From Dehalococcoidia bacterium (GTDB lineage: Bacteria > Chloroflexota > Dehalococcoidia > UBA6926): a stretch of DNA of 44,851 bases. The DNA is taken from the NCBI GenBank assembly GCA_009841045.1, contig VXMO01000053.1, forward strand, positions 1 to 44,851, in the 5' to 3' direction. The position numbers were made by a program, and so were the translations under genes. This document shows positions 23,954 to 30,403 of this stretch, one piece after another (within the stretch, counting starts at the first letter, position 1; each line of letters begins with the position of its first letter). The notes under the pieces were generated by a model that had not been told where the DNA came from, made no database searches, and saw only the letters and a list, made by a program, of their open reading frames with translations.

Positions 23954-25159
23954 ATGAGTGGCCCACTTGAAGGTCTCCGAATCGTCGATTTAACCCGCAT
24001 CCTCGCGGGCCCGTTCGCAACCATGATTTTATCCGACATGGGCGCGGAGGTCATAAAGGTTGAACGCCCCGAGGGTGGCGATCTCTCCCGCGGCACAGGC
24101 CCGTTCTTCGAAGGAGAGAGCTATTACTTCGTCAGCGTCAACCGTGGCAAGCAGAGCGTCTCTATCAACCTCGCCCACCCGGACGGCCAGCAGGCCCTCA
24201 AGGACATTGCCGCTGAGTGCGACGTGCTCGTGGAGAATTTTGTTCCGGGCACGATGCGCGATTTTGGCCTGTCATACGAGGACCTTCAAGCCGTGAATCC
24301 TCGTCTCGTCTATTGCTCCATCTCCGGTTTCGGCCAGACCGGCCCCTACGCCCAGCGCCCCGCGTTGGACATCATCGTGCAGGCTATGGGCGGCATCATG
24401 AGCATCACCGGAGAGCCGAACGGCGGCCCCGTCCGCCCCGGCAGTTCGCTCGGTGACATCATCGCGGGCCTGTTTGCAACAACCGCCATCCTCGCCGCCG
24501 TGCAGGAACGGGAGCGCAGCGGGCAGGGGCAGTACATCGATGTCTCCATGTTGGAGTGCCAGCTCGCCATCCTTGAGGCCGCCGTTGGCCGATACATCTC
24601 CACTGGCCACGTTCCCGGCCCCATCGGCACGCGCCACCCCTCGTTTACGCCGTTCCAGGCATTCAAGACGGCGGATGACTGGATCGTGGTGGCGATTGTG
24701 GGGGGTGTGAACGACCAGTGGCCGCTGTTCTGTGCCGCTATTGGCCGCGTTGATCTGATCGATGATGTCCGCTATGTCGATGGCTATCACCGCACCCTGA
24801 ACTACGATGAACTACTTCCCGAACTGGAGGAGGCGTTTCTCAAGAAACCCGCCGAGCAATGGCTGCGCGAATTTGGCCGACTCGGCATCGCCTGCGGCCC
24901 CGTGAACCGCATCGACCAGGTCCTCGCTGATCCACAAGTACAGGAGCGCGGCGCGATGGTGGATGTCCCTCACAAGAGAGTTGGCAACATCCCCGTCGTC
25001 AACTCACCCCTGCGCTTCTCCCGTACCCCTGTCGCTGATCTCGGCCCCGCCCCCGACCTCGGAGAACACAACGAAACCGTGCTGCAGGGCCTAACCGGCT
25101 ATACGGTAGAGCAGGTGGAGAGACTACGGACAGAGGGTGTCATAGCGGCGGAGGAGTAG
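23954..25159 (+). CDS. CaiB/BaiF family III CoA-transferase
   Basis: A 401-residue family III CoA-transferase, which moves CoA between carboxylic acids through an aspartyl anhydride. N-terminal GLRIVDLTRILAGPFATMILSDMGAEVIKVERP is diagnostic. Asp168 in SSLGDIIAG is the expected catalytic aspartate, and GQYIDVSMLECQ follows. The C-terminal part has FGRLGIACGPVNRIDQVLADPQ. Full length and no frame defects. The substrate is unknown; genes of this family are numerous in marine Chloroflexota and are usually tied to catabolism of carboxylic acids. A TACAAT at about 23897 may be a -10 box. Confidence 0.9.
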   Translation: MSGPLEGLRIVDLTRILAGPFATMILSDMGAEVIKVERPEGGDLSRGTGPFFEGESYYFVSVNRGKQSVSINLAHPDGQQALKDIAAECDVLVENFVPGTMRDFGLSYEDLQAVNPRLVYCSISGFGQTGPYAQRPALDIIVQAMGGIMSITGEPNGGPVRPGSSLGDIIAGLFATTAILAAVQERERSGQGQYIDVSMLECQLAILEAAVGRYISTGHVPGPIGTRHPSFTPFQAFKTADDWIVVAIVGGVNDQWPLFCAAIGRVDLIDDVRYVDGYHRTLNYDELLPELEEAFLKKPAEQWLREFGRLGIACGPVNRIDQVLADPQVQERGAMVDVPHKRVGNIPVVNSPLRFSRTPVADLGPAPDLGEHNETVLQGLTGYTVEQVERLRTEGVIAAEE

Positions 25160-25207
25160 TGGGCGACGCAGGGTGTATGATCGTAACCCAACCGGACGGA
25201 GCTCCTC

Positions 25208-26134
25208 ATGACGACGCCAAATGATTCCACTTCATCAAAAAAGCCTGAATCAGCTGACGTTGACGTGATAGACAGGATGCTGAGAGACGCCAACCGGGAA
25301 CACAGAATTGCCAAAGAGAAAATTGCAGAACTCCGACAAGCCATTCTGAGATCTCATAAAGATGTCGCCTTATTGAGCAATCTGGCGGTTGCCGAGAGTA
25401 ATGAGAGGCGTTGGGCTGAAATGGTGCATGAACTGTCCGATCAGCGCCAGGAGATTCTCCAAGAGAGTGGGCAACAACGGGCAACCGAAAGGAATCACCA
25501 AAGCACTACAGAGATTTCACTTGATCCAACTCAAGCAGGGGAAGAGTCTCGCCGGCGCTGGATTAAAGAGTTTCCGATACATCCGAAGGACGAGAACTAT
25601 GTGCGTGACTCAATCGCCTATTGGCGGTCACTTACTGGCTATGGGCGTGCCTTTGAAAGGGCGGTCGGAGAACTCTTTAGAGACTTGGGGAATGACGCAA
25701 AGGTCACCCAGTACTCGGGCGATGGAGGGGTGGACGTGCGCAACGAGAAGGATGGAGAGACAACAGTTATCCAGTGCAAGGCGCAAACGTATCGGGTGAG
25801 CAAAGGTGTTCTCAAGGACATCCTAAACATCGGCGATACGATGATGGCAGACTATGTGGGATGCGCGTCTACCACAGGATTTTCTGAAAGAGCTGCTAAG
25901 TATGCGGCCGACTATGGCATAGACCTTTACGGCCCTGAAGAGCTTGCTGAGCTTGGAGCGCGAGCCAAGGAGAACCTCTATCACGGTGTCGGGAATCTCG
26001 TGATAGAAACGAGCGATGCGCCATCCTGCCCTGATTGCGGCAAGATTATGGTGCAACGCCTTCCCCACCATGACGTCCAGCCATTCTGGGGTTGCTCAGA
26101 CTACCCGCGATGTACCGGATTGCGGTCAATGTAG
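25208..26134 (+). CDS. Mrr-type restriction endonuclease with C-terminal zinc finger
   Basis: A 308-residue protein. Residues 20-100 are charged and probably coiled-coil. The PD-(D/E)XK nuclease domain of Mrr type covers 140-245: Glu150 in GRAFERAVGELF, the GDGGVDV motif (171-177) and VIQCKAQ (188-193), in which Gln replaces the usual Glu as in many Mrr enzymes. Residues 274-302 form a topoisomerase-type zinc ribbon (CPDCG and CSDYPRC). It probably cuts modified or foreign DNA. No methylase is adjacent, which fits a modification-dependent type IV enzyme. Base composition is more AT-rich than in its neighbours, and it abuts the tRNA repeat at 26148, so acquisition by transfer is likely. Confidence 0.82.
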   Translation: MTTPNDSTSSKKPESADVDVIDRMLRDANREHRIAKEKIAELRQAILRSHKDVALLSNLAVAESNERRWAEMVHELSDQRQEILQESGQQRATERNHQSTTEISLDPTQAGEESRRRWIKEFPIHPKDENYVRDSIAYWRSLTGYGRAFERAVGELFRDLGNDAKVTQYSGDGGVDVRNEKDGETTVIQCKAQTYRVSKGVLKDILNIGDTMMADYVGCASTTGFSERAAKYAADYGIDLYGPEELAELGARAKENLYHGVGNLVIETSDAPSCPDCGKIMVQRLPHHDVQPFWGCSDYPRCTGLRSM

Positions 26135-26147
26135 CCGCCAAGTAACT

Positions 26148-26216
26148 TGGCGTCCCCGGTGGGACTCGAACCCACAACCTGCGGATTAGAAGTCCGCTGC
26201 TCTATCCGGTTGAGCT
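26148..26216 (-). repeat. 69-bp direct repeat: 3' fragment of tRNA-Arg (att-like)
   Basis: Identical to 26912-26980, i.e. tRNA nucleotides 9-77 including the encoded CCA. The first eight nucleotides, the 5' acceptor strand, are missing and replaced by sequence that cannot pair, so it is not a working tRNA. It ends four bases from the antitoxin stop codon. Confidence 0.9.
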
Positions 26217-26219
26217 CTT

Positions 26220-26534
26220 TTACGAGACCTCAACCTCTTCTCGTGGCCGTATCTCCCGCAGCAACTCTGCTTCAGTGTGTTCGGCATAGTAGAGATCCCA
26301 ACGCAGTTGCAGGTTCATCCAAAATCCTGGCGTATTGCCAAAGAATCTTGAAAGACGCAGCGCTGTGCTCGGCGTGATGCCACGACGCCCCCGCACAATC
26401 TCATTCACCCGCTGATACGGCACTCGAATCGACTCGGCAAGGTCATGCTGAGTCATCGTCAAAGGCTTTAGGAACTCCTCCAACAGCATCTCGCCAGGGT
26501 GCGTCGGCTCCCTATCAGTTGGTATACGAACCAT
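26220..26534 (-). CDS. higA: HigA-family antitoxin
   Basis: A 104-residue antitoxin of the HigA/VapI type. After a short N-terminal arm, HPGEMLLEEFLKPLTMTQHDLAESI opens an Xre-like helix-turn-helix, with VPYQRVNEIVRGRRGIT as recognition region and LRLSRFFGNTPGFWMNLQLRWDL as the conserved C-terminal half. It binds its own promoter and neutralises HigB. The gene follows higB by 14 bases, toxin first as usual for higBA. The stop codon lies four bases from the 69-bp tRNA repeat, so the islet ends with this gene. Confidence 0.93.
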   Translation of the reverse strand: MVRIPTDREPTHPGEMLLEEFLKPLTMTQHDLAESIRVPYQRVNEIVRGRRGITPSTALRLSRFFGNTPGFWMNLQLRWDLYYAEHTEAELLREIRPREEVEVS

Positions 26535-26548
26535 GTTGACTCTCCTTC

Positions 26549-26842
26549 CTAGTGATAGTCATCTATCTCGACTTCGTTGGGCCCTGCGTCCGTCCATTCG
26601 AAGCAGATTCGATACTGATCATTGATGCGGATGCTGTGTTCTCCGTTGCGACTACCCGTTAGTCGCTCCAGGCGATTGCCAGGAGGAATGCGGAGATCGC
26701 CCAGTGTGGTTGCGGAATCGAGCAGGTCGAGCTTTCTTTGTGCCACCATCCATATCGTTTGAGGGCACGTTCGCCGAGCGGCCTGAGTCGAGCGTCCATT
26801 GAAGATATCCCCGGTTCCGCGGTCTCTGAACGAAACAATCAC
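26549..26842 (-). CDS. higB: HigB-family toxin
   Basis: A 97-residue RelE/HigB-superfamily toxin, a ribosome-dependent mRNA interferase in characterised relatives. Family landmarks are the N-terminal IVSFRDRGT, the helix WMVAQRKLDLLDSATTLGDLRIPPGNRLERL, then the core strands HSIRINDQYRICFEWTDAGP with the conserved Arg-x-Asn-x-Gln-x-Arg pattern, and EVEIDDYH at the end. All expected elements are intact, so the toxin is likely functional. The operator palindrome lies directly upstream. Confidence 0.93.
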   Translation of the reverse strand: MIVSFRDRGTGDIFNGRSTQAARRTCPQTIWMVAQRKLDLLDSATTLGDLRIPPGNRLERLTGSRNGEHSIRINDQYRICFEWTDAGPNEVEIDDYH

Positions 26843-26847
26843 GATAA

Positions 26848-26868
26848 CATGATAACACGGCTATCATG
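26848..26868 (-). promoter_or_regulatory. Operator palindrome upstream of higBA
   Basis: Inverted repeat CATGATA-7 bases-TATCATG, six bases upstream of the higB start. Position and symmetry fit autoregulation by HigA dimers. Confidence 0.65.
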
Positions 26869-26911
26869 CTAAACAAATAGCATTGATACTACCTCGTCGA
26901 CTATGGAAGTC

Positions 26912-26988
26912 TGGCGTCCCCGGTGGGACTCGAACCCACAACCTGCGGATTAGAAGTCCGCTGCTCTATCCGGTTGAGCTACAGGGAC
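26912..26988 (-). tRNA. tRNA-Arg (anticodon TCT), CCA encoded
   Basis: Acceptor GTCCCTG pairs with CGGGGAC (one GU), discriminator G and CCA at the 3' end are encoded. D-arm GCTC...GAGC, anticodon loop CTTCTAA (anticodon TCT, reading AGA), and T-arm GTGGG-TTCGAGT-CCCAC are all present. It is the intact partner of the 69-bp fragment at 26148. Confidence 0.97.
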
Positions 26989-27042
26989 GCGCTTGGGTCG
27001 CGGCATCCCCAACATGATAACGCTCTGAATCGAGCGCGCCGA

Positions 27043-27597
27043 TTACTCGCCTTGCGAGCTACCTTCTGAGGTCGCCCCGTTCTGCGGAGGCGGCGTGTCC
27101 ACCACGTCCGGCAGCCAGGTGTACACGCGGTGCAGCGGCCGGTACGCTCCGCTCACCTGTGAAACGCTCTTGATCTCCAGCCCGCCGATGTCCGCCTTCG
27201 TCGTCCACCTGCGCTGCACATAGCCCCCCGCTCTGAACGAGCCGATGAGGGCGAGCGCCGAAAGTCCCATCGCCTGCGGCAGCCGCCCGACGCGGTTGCG
27301 CGTGCCGAGGATCATCCCTGTCAACAGGGCAGTCGTCATGCCCCCCAGCAGAAAATTCGTGCCGCAGAATGGTGAAATCGCCAAGTGGGATTCCCCCGCT
27401 CTCAGCCGCTCGACGGCCTCCTTGGCGGCATCCTCGATGCGGTCTGCTGTGGTAGGGCCATAGACGAAGAACCCGTCCTGCTTGGCGCTGCCGCCAAGCC
27501 GCCCAAACTGGTCGTACTTTCGCCCAAGCACGGCAATCGTCGCGTGTTCAATCGCGTGATTCTGCCGAATGCGCTCTATCAACTCAAGAATATCCAT
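27043..27597 (-). CDS. DUF6391-like membrane protein
   Basis: A 184-residue protein starting MDILELIERIRQNHAIEHATIAVLG; the frame has a possible start 16 codons upstream, but that leader overlaps the hpt promoter side. The RxNHAxEHATI motif near residue 12 is typical of the family I know as DUF6391. A glycine-rich FGRLGGSAKQDGFFVYG follows, then two hydrophobic segments near 95-115 and 120-140 with SPFCGTNFLLGG at the entry to the first. The C terminus is polar. Function is unknown in the family. It begins about 50 bp downstream of the tRNA-Arg gene in transcription order and is divergent from hpt. Confidence 0.65.
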   Translation of the reverse strand: MDILELIERIRQNHAIEHATIAVLGRKYDQFGRLGGSAKQDGFFVYGPTTADRIEDAAKEAVERLRAGESHLAISPFCGTNFLLGGMTTALLTGMILGTRNRVGRLPQAMGLSALALIGSFRAGGYVQRRWTTKADIGGLEIKSVSQVSGAYRPLHRVYTWLPDVVDTPPPQNGATSEGSSQGE

Positions 27598-27676
27598 ATC
27601 ACTTTCGAGTATGGGAACCGCGCCAAACACGGTCAAGAACAACAATATTCTCTCGCCACCGCGCCCTTGCGTCCGC

Positions 27677-27682
27677 TATGCT
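27677..27682 (+). promoter_or_regulatory. Possible -10 box TATGCT before hpt
   Basis: TATGCT ends six bases before the ATG at 27689, with no Shine-Dalgarno between, similar to the other short-leader starts in the window. Confidence 0.3.
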
Positions 27683-27688
27683 TTTTAC

Positions 27689-28303
27689 ATGACCTCCACC
27701 ACAGCGAAACCTCGGCGGAGCAACGGTCTTGCAGGCCCCGCCGCCAAGGGCGTCGACCGCGTCCTCATCAGCAAGACGCGCCTCCAACGCCGTGTGAAAG
27801 AATTGGCGGCAGAATTGAGCGCCGAGTACGCGGAGGGTGAGGTCGTTTGCGTCGGCGCGCTGAACGGCGTCATCTGCTTTCTCGCGGACCTTGTGCGGGA
27901 AATGGACATACCCGCGCCGGTCGAGCTTGTCCATGTTGACCGCTTCATCGACGAACGCGGCCACACTGTTGAAATGCCCAATCCGTTTCGAGAGAGCCTG
28001 CGCGGTCGCGACGTTCTGATTGTCGAGGACATCGTGGACACCGGCGTCACGCTCAAGCTGCTGGTCGATAAGGTTCTCGCCGAGAATCCCGCCTCAGTGA
28101 AAGTCTGCACGCTGCTGGATAAGCCCGCCCACCGTGAGGTGGATGTGCAGATCGACTATGTCGGATTCTCGATAGACCCGGTGTTTGTCGTTGGTTACGG
28201 CCTTGACTACGAGGGCTTCTATAGAAATCTGCCGTTCGTCGGTGTCGTGGACAGCGCCGTCTGGCCGCCCGCGCTCCTCGAACGCCCCAAGTTCGACTCA
28301 TAG
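27689..28303 (+). CDS. hpt: Hypoxanthine phosphoribosyltransferase
   Basis: A 204-residue purine salvage enzyme that makes IMP or GMP from hypoxanthine or guanine and PRPP. The PRPP loop is VLIVEDIVDTGVTLKLL (near 110-126), the flexible-loop region is preceded by VGALNGVICFLADLVREM, and the purine-specific end motif is VVGYGLDYEGFYRNLPFVGVV. The N-terminal 25 residues are Ala-, Lys- and Arg-rich and not conserved; ATG 27689 (MTSTTAKPRR) is chosen over a longer frame that crosses the divergent gene. PyrR was considered, but the C-terminal motif is that of Hpt. Confidence 0.9.
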   Translation: MTSTTAKPRRSNGLAGPAAKGVDRVLISKTRLQRRVKELAAELSAEYAEGEVVCVGALNGVICFLADLVREMDIPAPVELVHVDRFIDERGHTVEMPNPFRESLRGRDVLIVEDIVDTGVTLKLLVDKVLAENPASVKVCTLLDKPAHREVDVQIDYVGFSIDPVFVVGYGLDYEGFYRNLPFVGVVDSAVWPPALLERPKFDS

Positions 28304-28311
28304 TCCGTTTT

Positions 28312-28338
28312 CCCTCTGAGAGAGGGCTATAGTGAGGG
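28312..28338. repeat. Intergenic repeat, CCCTCT...GTGAGGG type
   Basis: CCCTCTGAGAGAGGGCTATA followed by GTGAGGG, a member of the same loose family as 6195-6228. It fills part of the 130-bp gap after hpt; the rest of the gap shows no other element. Confidence 0.45.
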
Positions 28339-28433
28339 CGGAATGTCGTTGACACGATGCGTTCCCATTGGCCACACTCGCGGTACACCATTACAGGGAA
28401 AGCGCCATAGCGGCGCGGGGGGAGAGGAACACA

Positions 28434-28877
28434 ATGATTACGGATATTCGCTACAACGCCGTCATGGTGGAGGACCTTGAAGAGGGCGTGCAACTGTGGA
28501 AGGACCTGTTTGGTCTTGAGGAGCTGAACCAGGCCCGTGGTAATCAGTTTGGCATCCGCGCGCAGATGCTCGGCTACAACGGCCAGCCCGTCATCGAGGT
28601 TATGACGCCGGCCGGCCCCGAGACCGCGCTTGCCCGCATGATGGAGGAGCGCAAGAATCCCCGTAACCCCAAGGGCGAGGGCGTATACATGATTTGTCTT
28701 GAGGTCGATGACATCGAGGCAACCATCAAGAACATCGAAGAGAAGGGTGGCCGCATCCAGCGCGAAGAGGGCAACAATAATGTCGCGTGGGTGCATCCGC
28801 TTGGCACCAAGATGGTTTTCCTGGAGCTGCAGCAGCGCGGCGCGGGCGGCATGGGCGCAGCCGGCGGAGGCAGCTAA
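28434..28877 (+). CDS. VOC-fold (glyoxalase/epimerase-like) protein
   Basis: A 147-residue single vicinal-oxygen-chelate protein with the two expected beta-alpha-beta-beta-beta modules: ITDIRYNAVMVEDLEEGVQLWKDLFGLEEL, and after residue 80 GEGVYMICLEVDDIEATIKNIEEKGGRI. Near the end WVHPLGTKMVFLELQQR carries the conserved HP and Glu positions, as in methylmalonyl-CoA epimerases. The first strand lacks the usual His (RYNAVMV), so metal binding may differ. A glycine-rich tail ends the protein. GGGGAGAGGA precedes the ATG. Epimerase function is possible but not certain. Confidence 0.75.
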   Translation: MITDIRYNAVMVEDLEEGVQLWKDLFGLEELNQARGNQFGIRAQMLGYNGQPVIEVMTPAGPETALARMMEERKNPRNPKGEGVYMICLEVDDIEATIKNIEEKGGRIQREEGNNNVAWVHPLGTKMVFLELQQRGAGGMGAAGGGS

Positions 28878-28958
28878 TCACCACGGGATTCCGCGTCGGC
28901 GTGGCGTTAATCAGTAGACGAACCGCCTTGGCCTCCAATGATTTTGGGGGGCGTGAAC

Positions 28959-29930
28959 GTGCGGAGTGAGGACGCATTCCCTGAGCGGGGAGTGAATGAG
29001 CTCTTTGCGGAGCTCTGGTCTGTCTACCTGGCACGCATTGTGCGCTTGCTTCTTATCTCGGTAGTCAGCGCCGCCATTGTGTTCGGCGTGATGTACGGCG
29101 TCGACACGGTCTTGCCTGTGGGAAATCAGCCGGCCATCGATGAGATTCGAGCAAGTGTGCCGGTAGACGGAGTCCCAACCGATGAGCAGCTCCAGGAGAT
29201 AGCCGAACTTCAGCTGGACGATCTGCCGCTGGCTCTCCTCGAGGCGGCGCTCATCGTCAGCGCTGCCCTGCTGGTGACGGCCGTGGCTGCGGGCGCCTAC
29301 ATGTTCGTCATTGGGGCGCACTATGTTGTTGGCCGCGTCCTGATTTCGGAGGCCCTGACGTTTTCCCTTCAGCGTGTTGGCAGCCTCATTATCACGACGC
29401 TGATGGCGCTTGGGGTGGTGTTTGCCGTTTGGACGCTGTTGTTCCTTGCGCCGTTCCTGATTGCCAACGCCACGATAGATGCCACCCTGATTGCCGCTCT
29501 GTTTGGATTGCTTTCCTTTCTAGGCTTTATCGGCGCGGTGGTCATAACGGCGTACGTCGCCATCCGCTGGACGTTCATCTGGCCCGTTATTGCATTCGAA
29601 GGTCTTATCGGTGTTGCGGCCCTCCGTCGCAGTTGGGAAATAACGGAGAACTTCTGGTGGCGGACGTTCGGCGTTGTTGTCATGACGACGCTCGCCGTCT
29701 TTGCCATCGGCTTTCCGGGACTCATCGCGACCGGAGCAGGACTCGACACGGTCGGGAACTGGTATACAAACCTCATCTCCCCTGCGATTTCGGGGCCGAT
29801 TCAGACGATCATGATATTCCTGCTCTACGCAGACCTTCGAACGCGCAAGGAAGACCCCACCGGCTACGGCCCCGACCAAATCGCGAGCGAGCTTAACTTC
29901 CAGCCCAAAACGTGGGACGACGCGCCGTAA
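28959..29930 (+). CDS. Multi-pass membrane protein, unknown function
   Basis: About 323 residues if translation starts at GTG 28959, which has GGGGGG seven bases upstream; an ATG at 28938 is in frame. Six to seven hydrophobic segments are seen: one near residue 25-45, one near 95-120, a pair near 140-190, and others near 195, 245 and 280. Between the last ones is the motif RWTFIWPVIAFEG...AALRRSWEITENFWWRTFG, which resembles the repeat found in the membrane domain of glycerophosphodiester phosphodiesterases and related DUF families; no catalytic domain is attached. The C-terminal 35 residues are soluble. Confidence 0.7.
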   Translation: MRSEDAFPERGVNELFAELWSVYLARIVRLLLISVVSAAIVFGVMYGVDTVLPVGNQPAIDEIRASVPVDGVPTDEQLQEIAELQLDDLPLALLEAALIVSAALLVTAVAAGAYMFVIGAHYVVGRVLISEALTFSLQRVGSLIITTLMALGVVFAVWTLLFLAPFLIANATIDATLIAALFGLLSFLGFIGAVVITAYVAIRWTFIWPVIAFEGLIGVAALRRSWEITENFWWRTFGVVVMTTLAVFAIGFPGLIATGAGLDTVGNWYTNLISPAISGPIQTIMIFLLYADLRTRKEDPTGYGPDQIASELNFQPKTWDDAP

Positions 29931-30028
29931 CGCAGGATGGACTTACAGAATTTGCCGCTGGGCTGGAACGCGGCACGCTAGTACCAAAAGCCACTTAGGC
30001 AGGATCTCGAGTTTGAGCCGTAACGCAG

Positions 30029-30304
30029 TTACCCGCCGATCACGACGTTCCACTTCCTGATCCGCCACGAGGCGACCAAGCCGTTATTGATGTACGGGTC
30101 TTTCGCAACGAAGTCATCGATAACGGATGGATCGTCGGTAAGGAACACGATTGACGCGCCATCCACAGGATCGTCATATGCCCCGGCAATGGGGACAATC
30201 CCGCGAGCATTGAGGTCTCTCAGAAGAGCTAGGTGTTCTTCCCGATGGGCGGGACGCCGTTCCAGCACATCCGCCACGTATTCGTAAATCAGGATGTAAT
30301 ACAT
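30029..30304 (-). CDS. YciI-family protein
   Basis: A 91-residue ferredoxin-like alpha+beta protein of the YCII-related family: MYYILIYEYVADVLERR, then REEHLALLRDLNARGIVPIAGAYDDP with the His-Asp-type pair in the family pocket, and VIDDFVAKDPYINNGLVASWRIRKWN. Family members are small dimers, sometimes with weak hydrolase or dehalogenase-like activity; the physiological role is unknown. It is downstream of valS with a hairpin repeat between. Confidence 0.85.
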   Translation of the reverse strand: MYYILIYEYVADVLERRPAHREEHLALLRDLNARGIVPIAGAYDDPVDGASIVFLTDDPSVIDDFVAKDPYINNGLVASWRIRKWNVVIGG

Positions 30305-30325
30305 CGCTTACTCATAAATCTCGTC

Positions 30326-30345
30326 ATTCCCGCGAAAGCGGGAAT
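30326..30345. repeat. Perfect hairpin repeat with GAAA loop (dRS3-like, family C)
   Basis: ATTCCCGC-GAAA-GCGGGAAT, an 8-bp perfect stem with a GNRA tetraloop. It fits the ATTCCCN8GGGAAT formula of the dRS3 element known from Neisseria, and a degenerate copy is at 22602. It lies between valS and the YciI gene. Confidence 0.75.
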
Positions 30346-30403
30346 CCAGAACTCGGGATGCTGCCACCCACTGTAACGCCCAACCACGCTTACCCTGGCG
30401 CAG

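Larger units (their letters stand above)
26148..26988 (-). mobile_element. tRNA-Arg-bounded HigBA islet
   Basis: A complete tRNA-Arg gene (26912-26988) and a perfect 69-bp copy of its 3' part (26148-26216) enclose about 700 bp that contain only the HigBA genes and their operator. This is the arrangement left by integration at a tRNA 3' end. No integrase, excisionase or transposase is present, so it is either a remnant or moved in trans. The mobile-element reading is inference; the repeat itself is seen directly. Confidence 0.6.

Noticed and set aside
26147-26377. Plus-strand open frame across the tRNA fragment and higA
   Set aside because: It reads through tRNA sequence and opposite a clear antitoxin gene.
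30326-30345. Intrinsic terminator for valS
   Set aside because: The stem is good but no T-tract follows on either strand, and the sequence belongs to a dispersed repeat family.
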